Notes: generated by a model from the sequence alone, not told the origin. Positions 1 to 9,440 are shown, counted from the first letter of the stretch. The stretch: 64,000 nt of DNA from Candidatus Poribacteria bacterium (GCA_022826645.1 JAJDUM010000100.1:62001-126000); one strand, 5' to 3'. Numbers and translations: made by a program.

Positions 1-544
1 CGTGATCCTGCCCATAGAAATCGCTATGACCGAGCAATCCCCACCTATGGGAGCCACGCACAAATTTCATGGGACCGGCTTCCGCTGTGACATCGCTGAG
101 TGCAATCCACGCTGTGAGGAGTTCGCTGCCTTCCTCCCATGTCTGCCAGTAGTGGCGGTCTTGGTGCCAGCCAATATTCGTGGGTGTAATTTCATCGGGG
201 TCAACGGAAGGCTTGTAGAGGAGTTGCACCCACCACACCTGTACCATCTCGGCGCCTGTAATCTCTGCTGCTAGTTGTCCTATTGATGACTGGCTGACCA
301 GATCCATTATGGCGTGGTTTGCAATTTGGGACATCTCAATCTTGCATAACTTCTTTGGATCATCACCGGGATTCCAAGCCGACGGACGCGGAGGTGTGCC
401 TGTTTCGTATTCTCCCGTCCGGACTGCGTCCATGCCCTCGACAGCACGCTCAATTACCATTTTATCGATAACAGGTTCGGGGAAAAGGTAGAATCCATCT
501 GCCTCATATTTTGTGCGTGCCTGAGAAGATCTTGGCGTTCCCAT
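1..544 (-). CDS. Phytanoyl-CoA dioxygenase family protein (3' end cut by window)
   Basis: The reverse strand reads open for 181 residues from an ATG at 544, with a GGAGGGAG Shine-Dalgarno just upstream, to the window edge, so the C-terminus is missing. The motif GWHQDRHYW gives the H-x-D iron pair (His127, Asp129) of the Fe(II)/2-oxoglutarate PhyH family, and the downstream GSHRWG stretch is also typical. The distal iron His lies outside the window. Family members hydroxylate small metabolites or lipids; the substrate cannot be read. It follows the TIM-barrel gene by 17 bases, so the two are probably co-transcribed. Confidence 0.88.
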   Translation of the reverse strand, partial: MGTPRSSQARTKYEADGFYLFPEPVIDKMVIERAVEGMDAVRTGEYETGTPPRPSAWNPGDDPKKLCKIEMSQIANHAIMDLVSQSSIGQLAAEITGAEMVQVWWVQLLYKPSVDPDEITPTNIGWHQDRHYWQTWEEGSELLTAWIALSDVTAEAGPMKFVRGSHRWGLLGHSDFYGQDH

Positions 545-561
545 CAATATCTCCCTCCTAC

Positions 562-1392
562 TCACGATAACTGAATCGACTTGAACGACTCAATCTGAGC
601 AGTAATCGCACGTTCTGTTGGTAGGCGCTCGGCACTTGATGCACCGTAGAATCCAACAACTCCATTCGTGTTATCAAGGATATATTGGGCATCTTCTGGT
701 TCGGCGATCGGACCGCCGTGACAGATGACCAAGATGTCGGGATTGACCGACTTCGCTGCATCGTGGATAGCTTGTACCCGTTTGGCGGATTCTTCAAGCG
801 TCAACGCTGTCTGTGCACCGATACTCCCCTTTGTCGTCAAGCCCATGTGTGCAACAAGAATGTCTGCGCCGGCATCTGCCATCTGTTCCGCCTCCGACTC
901 TTTGAAGGCGTAAGGGGTGGTCAACATGCCAAGATTATGGGCAGTGCGGATCATCTCCACCTCTGGTCCATACCCCATCCCTGTCTCTTCCAGATTCTGT
1001 CGAAAGGTGCTATCAATTAAGCCTACTGTCGGGAAATTCTGTACCCCAGAAAAGCCTATCGCGTCAATCTGTTTCAGGAATACATCCATCAAGCGAAACG
1101 GATCCGTCCCACAGACCCCCGCAAGCACTGGTATGTTCTGAACAACTGGTAACACCTCACTCGCCATTTCAACAACAATTTGGTTAGCATCACCATAGGG
1201 CATCATTCCTGCGAGCGACCCTCGACCCGCCATGCGGAAGCGACCTGAGTTATAAATCACGATGAGATCTACGCCGCCAGCTTCTTCACACTTGGCAGAG
1301 ATGCCGGTACCTGCGCCCGCACCGATAATCGGCTTGCCTGCCTCAACGTTTGCTCGCAGTCGGTTTAAAATGTCTTCACGTTTGAATTTCAC
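562..1392 (-). CDS. TIM-barrel enzyme, phosphoenolpyruvate hydrolase-like family
   Basis: A 276-residue protein matching the TIM-barrel 'PEP hydrolase' family (PF09370 type). Seen: the N-terminal [30 protein letters not shown], a central GVCGTDP, and [13 protein letters not shown] and CHGGPI stretches, which are the conserved strand ends of this barrel. The start is taken at a GTG (1392) with GGAGG six bases upstream. An ATG 13 codons earlier lacks a ribosome site and would add a non-conserved tail. The reaction is not firmly established for the family. It sits between prs and a PhyH dioxygenase on one strand. Confidence 0.85.
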   Translation of the reverse strand: MKFKREDILNRLRANVEAGKPIIGAGAGTGISAKCEEAGGVDLIVIYNSGRFRMAGRGSLAGMMPYGDANQIVVEMASEVLPVVQNIPVLAGVCGTDPFRLMDVFLKQIDAIGFSGVQNFPTVGLIDSTFRQNLEETGMGYGPEVEMIRTAHNLGMLTTPYAFKESEAEQMADAGADILVAHMGLTTKGSIGAQTALTLEESAKRVQAIHDAAKSVNPDILVICHGGPIAEPEDAQYILDNTNGVVGFYGASSAERLPTERAITAQIESFKSIQLS

Positions 1393-1506
1393 TATACACC
1401 TCCAAATCCATTTGGAATAAACGAATATCAATCCTGTAGCAATTTATCTGGCGAATTCCTCAAATTCGGCTGTATGAAAGTTTCAAATTTCGCACGGCTT
1501 GAAACA

Positions 1507-2502
1507 CTACACAGGGAAAACCAGTTTCTGATCAAAGAAGACCTGACTCACGGAACGGCGCTGGTGAATCCTCAGAATCGCTTCGGCAAGCAGTGGGGCA
1601 ATAGACAGTACCTTGACTTTGTTGCCAAGCCGTTTCTCAGCAGGAACAGGGATCGTATTCGTGACAACGACTCCCTGAATCGAAGGGCGATTCAGACGTT
1701 CTAGCGCAGGACCAACAAGCACCGGATGCGTGATGCTAAGGTACGCTGGCTTGGCGCCCGCTTCAGCGATCGCATCCGCCTGTTGATAAATGCTTCCACT
1801 CGTTACGAGGTCATCAATGATAATTGGAGTCTTGTCCACAACATCGCCGATGATTTCGGTGACGACCTTTACATCTCTCCCACCGGTTCCGCTTCGCCGT
1901 TTGTGCATGACTGCCAATGGCATGCCGAGCATATCGACGTACTTATCCGCCAATTTCGCCCGACCAGCATCAGGAGACACGATTACGCCGTCTTCAATCT
2001 GCTTCTCCTTAAAATAATCTGCCAGTGTCGGTAGTGCCGTCAAATGGTCAGTGGGAATATCAAAGAAACCTTGAATCTGCGCGGCGTGCAAATCGACACA
2101 GACAACCCGATTCGCGCCCGCCGTTGTGAGCAGATTCGCTACCAGCTTCGCGCTAATCGGTTCGCGCCCAGTCGATTTATGATCTTGTCGCGCATAACCA
2201 AAATAGGGGATGACCGCAGTGATTTGTTGAGCAGAAGCGCGTTTCATCGCGTCAATTATGACCAACAACTCCATCAGACTATCGTTTGTCGGTGGACAGG
2301 TTGGCTGCACAATATAGATGTCAGCCCCGCGGATGCTCTCTTCAACCTGAGCATGGGTTTCATCGCCGGGAAACGTGCTGACTGACATTTTTCCCAAGTC
2401 AACCCCCAGAATCGTAGCAATTTCCTTCGCCAATTCCGGATTGGCGCGCCCGGCGAAAAGCCGGAAATCATCTCGAACTTCCCCGTTGGTTATTGCGGAC
2501 AT
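1507..2502 (-). CDS. prs: Ribose-phosphate pyrophosphokinase (PRPP synthetase)
   Basis: Makes PRPP from ribose 5-phosphate and ATP for nucleotide, histidine and tryptophan synthesis. Recognised by FPGDETHAQVEESIRG near the N-terminus, GYARQDHKSTGREPISAKL, the metal/ATP segment VCVDLHAAQIQGFF, SPDAGRAK, and a ribose-phosphate loop IIIDDLVTSGS, where most PRPP synthetases have DDxxxTGGT. The 331-residue length is normal. The start is the ATG at 2502 with GGAGG five bases before it; two upstream in-frame ATGs fall in repeat-bearing leader DNA. trpF, a PRPP-product user, lies two genes upstream on the same strand. Confidence 0.95.
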   Translation of the reverse strand: MSAITNGEVRDDFRLFAGRANPELAKEIATILGVDLGKMSVSTFPGDETHAQVEESIRGADIYIVQPTCPPTNDSLMELLVIIDAMKRASAQQITAVIPYFGYARQDHKSTGREPISAKLVANLLTTAGANRVVCVDLHAAQIQGFFDIPTDHLTALPTLADYFKEKQIEDGVIVSPDAGRAKLADKYVDMLGMPLAVMHKRRSGTGGRDVKVVTEIIGDVVDKTPIIIDDLVTSGSIYQQADAIAEAGAKPAYLSITHPVLVGPALERLNRPSIQGVVVTNTIPVPAEKRLGNKVKVLSIAPLLAEAILRIHQRRSVSQVFFDQKLVFPV

Positions 2503-2517
2503 AAAGACCTCCATAAA

Positions 2518-2542
2518 GCGTAATACGTGATGCGTAATACGT
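2518..2542. repeat. 11-bp direct repeat in the prs leader
   Basis: GCGTAATACGT occurs at 2518-2528 and again at 2532-2542, between the DUF402 stop and the prs start. It may belong to a dispersed intergenic repeat family or bind a regulator; only the repetition is seen. Confidence 0.6.
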
Positions 2543-2599
2543 AAGAAAACGGAAACGGGCAACCCCGTACTTGTTACGTGCTACTGGTTAGTTCTCTTA

Positions 2600-3088
2600 T
2601 CACCAGCGATTCGTAATCTCCGGTGGGAAAGCACCAGATTCAATCTCGGCAATCAAACCTTGCAGTGCGTTCCTTGCCTGATTTGCCAAATCGGTTTGTA
2701 TCCAATTGTGTGTTATAGCTGACTCGAATTCATCTTCATCTTCAACCTGATAGCTGCCATCCGGTGAAACCCACAGATCCAAAAATAAATCAGTTATTTC
2801 AAAATGAGTTTCCGTCCGTTTCATCGGTAAGATAATGTCGCAATAGTACCCTGTGAATTGGTCCTCAAGATTATAGATTTTCCCAATATCATACCAGCGA
2901 TTGGCAAAGACAAACCAAACTGCCCGGTAGTTGTCTCCAAGGACAGTCACGCCATCAATGACGATTGGACTGGAAGGCTTGATATGTTGCGTGGTGACAA
3001 TAACATCGTCATCTTCGTACAGCAGATTTTGTGGAAAGTGGTTCACGCGATCCGGTAGACGTTTGTAAATCAGTTCAATGGTTTCCAT
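2600..3088 (-). CDS. DUF402 domain protein, possible nucleoside di/triphosphate phosphatase
   Basis: 162 residues fitting the DUF402 (YgaC/Ntdp) family: N-terminal YKRLPDRV, central VWFVFANRWYDIGKIY, then TGYYCDI, TDLFLDLWVSPDG and the acidic EDEDEFE segment. Characterised relatives hydrolyse nucleoside di- and triphosphates using divalent metal bound by these Asp/Glu residues; the role here is inferred from family only. The gene begins 19 bases inside the end of trpF, so the two are translationally coupled. Confidence 0.8.
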   Translation of the reverse strand: METIELIYKRLPDRVNHFPQNLLYEDDDVIVTTQHIKPSSPIVIDGVTVLGDNYRAVWFVFANRWYDIGKIYNLEDQFTGYYCDIILPMKRTETHFEITDLFLDLWVSPDGSYQVEDEDEFESAITHNWIQTDLANQARNALQGLIAEIESGAFPPEITNRW

Positions 3089-3708
3089 TCCTGATCTACC
3101 TCTTTCACATTCTGAATGAATGCCTTCACTTTGACCGGATCCTTCCGCCCAGGACTTGCCTCGACGCGGCTACTGACGTCAACGCCATAAGGACGCACCT
3201 GCTCGACAGCCGATGCAACGTTATCGGGATCAAGTCCCCCCGCAAGGATAATCTGACCGTACTGTTTCGCCTTGACAGCGAGCTGCCAGTCAAACGCCAC
3301 ACCTGTACCGCCTAGCACTCCTTTGACATAAGTATCTAGCAGATACCCGCTGACGTGATAATCGGACAGGTGGGAAACACTCGATTCGTTTTTGATCCGC
3401 ACCGCTTTGATGATCCTGTGGTTAAGTGATTGACAGAATTGAGGGGATTCTTCTCCGTGCAGCTGTAGCATGTCTAGATGGCATTCATCGGCAGTTCCTT
3501 GAATCACCTCCGCATCTGCGTTGACAAACAGCCCAACCGTCGTGATGAAAGGAGGCAGTTGTTCAAGAATCTTTGCGGCAGCTTTTGTATCTTTCAGGTA
3601 GCGTGGGGTATTGGGAACAAAATTGAAGCCGAGGGCATCTGCACCCGCGTCAATTGCCATCAACGCATCGTCGATGTTGGTGATCCCACAAATCTTTATT
3701 CGGGTCAA
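3070..3708 (-). CDS. trpF: Phosphoribosylanthranilate isomerase
   Basis: Third step of tryptophan synthesis: isomerises N-(5-phosphoribosyl)anthranilate. The N-terminal KICGITNIDDA carries the catalytic Cys; LGFNFVPNTPRY, LQLHGEE, LLDTYVKGVLGGTG with its catalytic Asp, LAGGLDPDNV and GVDVSSRVEASPG follow in the expected TIM-barrel order. Normal length (212). The start is a TTG at 3708 behind GAGGGAGAAAC. No other trp gene is visible, so the pathway is scattered in this genome. Confidence 0.95.
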   Translation of the reverse strand: MTRIKICGITNIDDALMAIDAGADALGFNFVPNTPRYLKDTKAAAKILEQLPPFITTVGLFVNADAEVIQGTADECHLDMLQLHGEESPQFCQSLNHRIIKAVRIKNESSVSHLSDYHVSGYLLDTYVKGVLGGTGVAFDWQLAVKAKQYGQIILAGGLDPDNVASAVEQVRPYGVDVSSRVEASPGRKDPVKVKAFIQNVKEVDQEWKPLN

Positions 3709-3726
3709 TTTGTTTCTCCCTCTGCC

Positions 3727-5583
3727 CTATTTGATGACAATTGCAAACGGCATCACCGTTGCGGCAGGTTCATTGGCAAACAGGTGTAGCCAGTAAAGGC
3801 TCGGCAAAGTGTGCTCAATCGGTGTCGGTACAGCGAGATGAGGCATCATCGGAATCTGTATGTCCATTTCCATATCCTCTATCAGAGTCTCGAGGAATGT
3901 CTTCGGTTTTGGCAATATGTTGATATCAATCTCATCAGCGAGATCCAGTCCAATCTGCTTTTTGGCAATTGCGAGTGCAGTATCGAGTCCGCCAAGTTCA
4001 TCGACAAGTCCGATTTCTTTTGCCTGTTTTCCTGTCCAGATTCGTCCCTGTGCGAGTTCATGAATTTCCGCTCCAGTTTTATTCCGTCCTTCAGCTGCCT
4101 TTCGGACAAAATCCTGATAGATCGTCTCTAACAATTTCTGCAAGCGTTCACGTTCTGTCGGTGTAAAATCGCCGTAATCGGAATAGAGGTTCGCATTCTG
4201 TCCGCGCGTGATGACCTCTTTTGTCAACCCAACTTTGTTGTAGAGTCCTTTGAGGTTGAGTTTGCCGCCAAGCACCCCAATTGATCCGGTAATTGTTCCC
4301 GGCTCGGCGACGATTGTGCCTGCAGCCATCGCGATGTAATACCCACCTGATCCTGCAACATCCGACATTGATACGATCAGTGGTTTTTCCCGCTGCGTCA
4401 GCAGCACTTCCCTCCAAATGGCGTCTGATGCGATCGCAGATCCGCCGGGACTATCAACTCGCATTACCACCGCTTGAATGTCACTTTCCTCACGGGCTTC
4501 ACGAAGTGCTTTTGCCATCTTGCTGGGCGTCATGACCTGTCCGGTTGTAAATGGACTGGTAGGGGCATCGGACATGATAGGACCGGTAGCGTAAATCAAC
4601 GCAACCTTCGGTTTCCCCTCACTGGAGGTTGGCTGCTTTGACGATGCTAGCATCGAAAAGAGTTTCATAAAACCCGCAAAGCCGGTAAGTTCGGGTGCTT
4701 CCGTCGATTTTTTGCCGTATTCCGAAACAACCTCAACTTTTTCCTCCGCACGTTCCTCAATTGACTGCACAAGTTCGTCGTAGTATTGGAGTGCATCAAC
4801 CAACTTTGCTTGATATGCTTCTTCGGCCGTAAAGGGACCCTGACCAATGAGTTCAGCAGCCAACGCCGCATCGATTTCGCCTCTCCCATTGGCAAGCATT
4901 TCAACCTGCTGGGCATAAAGGTCATCGAGAATGGCATTCATCGCCTCTCTCTGAGCCTCCGACATACTGTCTCGCATGTACGGCTCAATCGCCGATTTAT
5001 ACTTGCCGACAGCATACATATCGGCTTTGATGTCTAGTTTATCCAGAAGACCCCGGAAAAACATCACTTCAGCGCGTAATCCCGTTAAACCGACCATCCC
5101 AGCCGGCATCAATACAATCCGATCCGCGGCGCAGGCAAGTAGGTATTCTGCATTACCGCCGCTTTCGAGATAGCTGATCACTTCGATCCCCTCGCTCCTG
5201 AGTTGAATGATCTTATCACGGAGTTCCTGTAGCTTTGCCCAACCGATCCCAAGTCCCTCGATTTTCAGTAAGACGCCGGCAACTTCATCGTCCTTGCGGA
5301 TTTTGTCAATCTCTCTTGTTATGCTTCGGAGGGTCTTGACTTGTGAGGAAAATACAAAGGTAGGTTTGACCTCTGCAAGCGGTCCCTTGATTGATAGCTC
5401 GACATATTTCCGGGACGATATCTTCTGTGTATCCGGAGTTTCGTCTGAGGTGTCGGCGGGCACCTGTGGCGCAACCGTTTCCTCTCCGTTCTGGGAGTCT
5501 AAGACTTGCGCGAAAGTGGGGGACCAAATGAGAAGGTGGATGATGAGGGTTAGCAGCCAGAATCGCTTTGTCAGTTTCGGCAT
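3727..5583 (-). CDS. sppA: Signal peptide peptidase SppA, 67K type
   Basis: A 618-residue membrane-anchored Ser/Lys protease that degrades cleaved signal peptides. An N-terminal hydrophobic segment (about residues 6-26) ends in a likely signal cleavage site. Two tandem protease-fold halves follow. The first holds VGKYKSAIEPY (catalytic Lys196 by analogy with E. coli SppA), the second DSPGGSA and GSGGYYIA (catalytic Ser412). ATG start with AAAGG 8 bases upstream. A near-consensus promoter lies about 55 bases before the gene, and trpF follows closely. Confidence 0.95.
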   Translation of the reverse strand: MPKLTKRFWLLTLIIHLLIWSPTFAQVLDSQNGEETVAPQVPADTSDETPDTQKISSRKYVELSIKGPLAEVKPTFVFSSQVKTLRSITREIDKIRKDDEVAGVLLKIEGLGIGWAKLQELRDKIIQLRSEGIEVISYLESGGNAEYLLACAADRIVLMPAGMVGLTGLRAEVMFFRGLLDKLDIKADMYAVGKYKSAIEPYMRDSMSEAQREAMNAILDDLYAQQVEMLANGRGEIDAALAAELIGQGPFTAEEAYQAKLVDALQYYDELVQSIEERAEEKVEVVSEYGKKSTEAPELTGFAGFMKLFSMLASSKQPTSSEGKPKVALIYATGPIMSDAPTSPFTTGQVMTPSKMAKALREAREESDIQAVVMRVDSPGGSAIASDAIWREVLLTQREKPLIVSMSDVAGSGGYYIAMAAGTIVAEPGTITGSIGVLGGKLNLKGLYNKVGLTKEVITRGQNANLYSDYGDFTPTERERLQKLLETIYQDFVRKAAEGRNKTGAEIHELAQGRIWTGKQAKEIGLVDELGGLDTALAIAKKQIGLDLADEIDINILPKPKTFLETLIEDMEMDIQIPMMPHLAVPTPIEHTLPSLYWLHLFANEPAATVMPFAIVIK

Positions 5584-5636
5584 GGTGCTATCCTTTTTGG
5601 TGTGATGTGTTTGATGCGGAAGATTTGAGCGGGTTC

Positions 5637-5665
5637 ATTTTAACAAATGGGCTGGTAGATTTCAA
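5637..5665 (-). promoter_or_regulatory. Sigma-70-like promoter for sppA-trpF
   Basis: On the minus strand TTGAAA (5665-5660) and TAAAAT (5642-5637) are separated by exactly 17 bases, about 53 bases before the sppA start codon. Confidence 0.6.
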
Positions 5666-5710
5666 CCCCAAACTAAGGATATTTCTTCCCTACCCGCGCT
5701 AATTTTCGGT

Positions 5711-6565
5711 TCACAGTGGACGGAACTCCACCAACCGGCTGTTGCCATCGAACCCGGGGGCTCCCACATACTGAGCAGCATTTAAATTGATGCTATCTGT
5801 ATGTGCAAAATGAATGTGGCCGCAAAATACAGCGACAAGATTCTCCGACTTTGCAAGGGCACGCGCAAATTCTAAGGTTGAAGGTAAATTTGCTCCGGTA
5901 CCCCATCGATCCCGCCCCTCAGGTGCCCAGTCTGGATCAGCGATTAAAATTGGATTCTCAAAGTGTTCTAATGTCGGTTCCCGTAGCGTTGGCAGGCTTA
6001 AAGGGATATGGGTAAGCAGCACCGTTGGCATACCATTTGCCAAATGCGTATTCACAAATGCTGCTTGTTCTTCTTCTACCTGATAAGTGGAATCATCAAC
6101 CAACAAGAATTGGATGCCACCGATTTCGTGTCGGGCATACGCCGCCTGTCCGTGATGCAGCGGTGTCAGTGCTTCCCACCACACCTCCCGTAATTCCTCA
6201 CGTCCTTCTACACCGGGATAGTGCCAATCGTGGTTTCCAGAGGTATACAGTGCCGGTATACCTACCTTATCTATCGACTTCACAAGGGTTTCGACACCCG
6301 CTTGAGAGGGGAAATGCACCATATCACCGGTCAGTGCCATCAGATCGAGCGAACTGTCTTTGGCTTCTTCCATCAATTTGTCAAAGATCTGCGCTCTCGA
6401 CTCAAAACGCTCGCAGGCACCCTGACAAGCCTCTATATGTGCAGCATCACGGTCATCGATGAGGGCGATGTGTGCATCAGTGACGTGGAGCATCCGAACC
6501 GTTTGATGCAACCCGTCGACGCGAATCGTTGCCGCGTCATCACTCCATTTGTGTGTCGTCCGCAT
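5711..6565 (-). CDS. Calcineurin-like metallophosphoesterase
   Basis: 284 residues with the full metallophosphatase signature in order: LHVTDAHI (Asp30, His32), TGDMVHF, SGNHDWHYPG, LLTHIPLSLP and FCGHIHFAHTD, which together bind a two-metal centre. No signal peptide, so probably cytoplasmic. The substrate is unknown; the length and the C-terminal NAAQYVGAPGFDG resemble phosphodiesterase-like members. ATG start with AAGGAG eight bases upstream. First gene of the leftward block, diverging from the hydrolase at 6918. Confidence 0.88.
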   Translation of the reverse strand: MRTTHKWSDDAATIRVDGLHQTVRMLHVTDAHIALIDDRDAAHIEACQGACERFESRAQIFDKLMEEAKDSSLDLMALTGDMVHFPSQAGVETLVKSIDKVGIPALYTSGNHDWHYPGVEGREELREVWWEALTPLHHGQAAYARHEIGGIQFLLVDDSTYQVEEEQAAFVNTHLANGMPTVLLTHIPLSLPTLREPTLEHFENPILIADPDWAPEGRDRWGTGANLPSTLEFARALAKSENLVAVFCGHIHFAHTDSINLNAAQYVGAPGFDGNSRLVEFRPL

Positions 6566-6917
6566 TATTGTGCTCCTTGTGAGATATTTCGGTCATCTGG
6601 TAGGTTGGAAATTTTAAGTCCTTATTTTGGTTCACTATTGAGGTGCTGAATCTGCCAATTTACCTGGAACAGGGGGAACCATAGTGCTGGAATTGTATTC
6701 GATGATAACTTCGGTTAGGGACCTCGATGCGAGTGTGATAGATTTGCAGGTCAGATCTACAGACGCTAGATCTTTTCCCATGCTTGATACTATTATACAT
6801 CTTTTTATATCGTTTATCAAACGGGGACTATAGTATAATTACGCCATAATCAGACCGAAAAAATCCCAAACAGCAGATTGTCTCAGAAAATCCACAATAG
6901 GGAAGAGGAGGTTAATC
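6566..6917. other. Divergent intergenic region without a gene
   Basis: 352 bases between two divergent genes. It should hold promoters for both. A TATAAT box at 6834-6839 points rightward, but no good -35 element is placed 16-18 bases before it (TTTATC at 6813 leaves 15). A 61-codon minus-strand open frame at 6635-6820 has no ribosome site and no family features. Confidence 0.5.
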
Positions 6918-7712
6918 ATGCGCGTTGAACTTTTAGCCATCGATTGCCAAAATGATTTCTGCGATCCGGGGGGCGCACTTTATGTGCCGGGCGCAGAGGA
7001 TGATATGTCCCGCTTGGCGGCATTTATCGGCCGGATCGGGGAGCGGCTCCACAAGATGCACTTCACTCTTGACAGCCATCACACGGTTGATGTAGGGCAT
7101 CCGATATTTTGGAAAAATAGTGCTGGTGAGTCGCCGGAACCATTTACCGCTATCACGCATCAGGATGTCAAAGTGGGCAACTGGCTGCCATACGATTCAG
7201 CATTTACGCAACGGATGTTAGATTACACACGGCTACTGGAAGAAAACAATCGGTATCAACTGACGATTTGGCCCATACATTGTCGGATCGCAACGTGGGG
7301 GAGTGGGCTCTATCCTACTGTGGATGAGGCAGTACAGGGTTGGGAGACATCTCAGTTGGGAGTCGTTGATTTCGTGACGAAGGGTTCAAATGTCTTCACC
7401 GAACACTACAGCGCGGTCAAGGCAGATGTCCCTGATCCAGAAGATCCCACCACGCAGCTCAATACCGACCTGATCCAGAAACTGGAACGGTGTGATCAGA
7501 TAATTGTCGCTGGCGAAGCGTTGTCCCACTGTGTAGCAAGTACGGTGCGAGATGTCGCCGCCGAGTTTGGAGATGCAGGGGCGAAGAAGCTTGTTATCCT
7601 TGAGGATTGTTCGTCAAATGTCCCCGGCTTTGAATCGCTCGGCGATGCCTTCCTGCACGATATGTCACAATTAGGGGTGACGATTACCAACAGCGCAGAT
7701 TTCATGCGGTGA
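6918..7712 (+). CDS. Isochorismatase/nicotinamidase-like cysteine hydrolase
   Basis: 264 residues of the isochorismatase-like fold. Seen: Asp9 in AIDCQNDF, Lys155 in VTKGSN and Cys205 in EALSHCVASTVRD, the Asp-Lys-Cys triad; Asp52 and His54 in LDSHH match the nicotinamidase metal site. The length exceeds typical nicotinamidases (about 200) because of an insert around residues 60-120 rich in aromatic residues. Nicotinamide or another amide is the likely substrate, but the pocket is not diagnostic. Strong ribosome site AGGAGG six bases before the ATG. Confidence 0.85.
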   Translation: MRVELLAIDCQNDFCDPGGALYVPGAEDDMSRLAAFIGRIGERLHKMHFTLDSHHTVDVGHPIFWKNSAGESPEPFTAITHQDVKVGNWLPYDSAFTQRMLDYTRLLEENNRYQLTIWPIHCRIATWGSGLYPTVDEAVQGWETSQLGVVDFVTKGSNVFTEHYSAVKADVPDPEDPTTQLNTDLIQKLERCDQIIVAGEALSHCVASTVRDVAAEFGDAGAKKLVILEDCSSNVPGFESLGDAFLHDMSQLGVTITNSADFMR

Positions 7713-7779
7713 ATCGTAGGGTGATTGGTGAAACCCCGTTGGCAGAGTGACGTTTCCAAGCAGTAGGAGGGTATTAACT

Positions 7780-7917
7780 ATGAAGCCGAAACGCAACCCC
7801 AAAAGTTTCGCAGGAACCGTCGCCCAAAACCTAACGCGAAAAAAGCAAGTTGAAACAATGCGGCAGCAGCTGTTAAAGGGTGCACAAAAGCGTCAAGATC
7901 GCAAAAAGAGCACCTGA
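7780..7917 (+). CDS. Small basic protein, 45 residues, function unknown
   Basis: An ATG at 7780 preceded by AGGAGG nine bases upstream opens a 45-codon frame ending at a TGA. The product is very basic (Lys, Arg and Gln dominate; only one Asp and one Glu), begins MKPKRNPKSFAG and ends KKST, with no hydrophobic segment. Such composition suits an RNA- or DNA-binding peptide or a small ribosome-associated protein. The strong ribosome site and position directly after the amidase gene (67-base gap) support translation. No family recognised. Confidence 0.6.
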   Translation: MKPKRNPKSFAGTVAQNLTRKKQVETMRQQLLKGAQKRQDRKKST

Positions 7918-7926
7918 TTGCACCCA

Positions 7927-9330
7927 TCACGCTCTGACGGCATTACAATATTGCCGCAGGTTTTCCTTGCCCAGTTTCTCATAAACCGCTTCCCGCAGCC
8001 GATGCTGTTCCAATCCGGAATCTTCCTTCAGCATCCGCTCGACCTCTTCCAACTTTCGGAATTCAAGTGGCAACGACTCCGCATTCGATTGACGGAGAAC
8101 AAGCCGCGCACCGAGTGCTGCTGCCTCTCGGATAGACATCACGTCCGTCTTATCCACCGTGTCGAACGCTGTGTGCCCGAACCCTCTGCCGGGCGGACGC
8201 CCAACCGTTGTTATACTACCGGTTGGAATACCTTTGAGGAAATAGGGGTAATGATCAGAGTAGCAACTCATACCCTGTCCAACGGAGATCTCTTGCCCCA
8301 TCTCTTCGGCTGCACGCTCAATGAAAGGCTCAAAGTCCGGTACGCGGTGGAGCTGAATCCCTTTTCGTCCACCGGGGCTGCCAGCAGAATCCAAATTCCA
8401 AGTGAAGCGGACTTGCGCTGGATTGTTGCCTAACTCTTCGGCATCGTGATAGGCGCCGAATAACCCCACCTCTTCATTGCTCCAAGCAATAAACCGCACA
8501 GTGCGAGCCAACCCATCCCCCGCATAAGCCGACAGGACACGTGCCATTTCTGTGACGACCACCATTCCACTGAGCGGATCATTGGCACCCTGTGTGATGT
8601 CATGTCCATCGTAATGGCAACCCACAATGATGACTTCGTCAGGATGCGTTTTTCCACGGAGTTCCCCCAGGATGTTCCACGCCGTTGTACTGCGATATGC
8701 GTCCGTGGTCTTAATTCTTACGCGCACTGCCTCATTTTGCCGGGACAATCGGTGAAGAAATTCACCAGTTTCGTAGGAGATCCCGATGCCGGGGATAACC
8801 GCCTCGTGATTCCAGCCAACGGTACCGGTCACCTCGCCATAGCCGGGATAGTGATTCTGAAAAATAAACCCCTTGGAGTCGTATAAAATAGCGCGGTCAT
8901 ACTTCTCCATACGGTGGATGCCGCCGCTCCGAGAAATGACGACATTTTCTGCAAGGCGATCTTTCGCTTTCTCAAAATCTTTCTCTACCCCTTCATCGAC
9001 GAAAACGAGATTTCCCTCTACCTCTGCAGCTGGGCAGTATGGCAGCGAGATGCACGGCACTTCACGTGCCACCGGACTGAGAATCTCCAAGGTTGCCTCG
9101 CCGCGATACCAGCCATCATAGTCGTAGGCATCCTTATGGACGTTAGCCAGCCCGTATGTGGCGAATTTCGCTTCCAGCAGATCTGCGGCAAGGGAGGCGC
9201 CTTCCGTCCCGCCGAATCGCGATCCGAAATCGTCACAGAGCGTTGTGATCAACGCCATCGGTTCAGTTGAGGTGTATATATCTCCAACGATTTTCTGGTC
9301 CAGTTCGAGATAAGGATTGGTTGTTGGCAT
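7927..9330 (-). CDS. M28 family zinc peptidase
   Basis: 467 residues. The C-terminal half is a M28 metallopeptidase: GCHYDGHD (His239), GANDPLSG (Asp251), WSNEEVGLFGA (Glu286/287), WNLDSAGSPGG (Asp314) and the late GHTAFDTVDK His, the co-catalytic zinc ligands and catalytic Glu. The N-terminal 200 residues resemble the PA-like insert of longer M28 members. No signal peptide is evident, suggesting a cytoplasmic aminopeptidase or dipeptidase. ATG start with AAGGAG ten bases upstream. It converges with the small basic gene, with a 9-base gap. Confidence 0.9.
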   Translation of the reverse strand: MPTTNPYLELDQKIVGDIYTSTEPMALITTLCDDFGSRFGGTEGASLAADLLEAKFATYGLANVHKDAYDYDGWYRGEATLEILSPVAREVPCISLPYCPAAEVEGNLVFVDEGVEKDFEKAKDRLAENVVISRSGGIHRMEKYDRAILYDSKGFIFQNHYPGYGEVTGTVGWNHEAVIPGIGISYETGEFLHRLSRQNEAVRVRIKTTDAYRSTTAWNILGELRGKTHPDEVIIVGCHYDGHDITQGANDPLSGMVVVTEMARVLSAYAGDGLARTVRFIAWSNEEVGLFGAYHDAEELGNNPAQVRFTWNLDSAGSPGGRKGIQLHRVPDFEPFIERAAEEMGQEISVGQGMSCYSDHYPYFLKGIPTGSITTVGRPPGRGFGHTAFDTVDKTDVMSIREAAALGARLVLRQSNAESLPLEFRKLEEVERMLKEDSGLEQHRLREAVYEKLGKENLRQYCNAVRA

Positions 9331-9440
9331 GTTCTCTGTTCTCCTTGAAGGGAAACCGCAGAAACACAGAGATCGGAGAGAAACGCAGAGAAAACCAGAA
9401 GATAGAAAATGAGCAAAATTTAAGCAAAGTCGAAAAGTTT

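Noticed and set aside
2-274. 90-codon plus-strand frame at the left edge
   Set aside because: It is the complement of the PhyH gene, whose HxD motif lies here on the minus strand.
6635-6820. 61-residue minus-strand protein in the divergent gap
   Set aside because: No ribosome site, no family features, sits in a promoter region.
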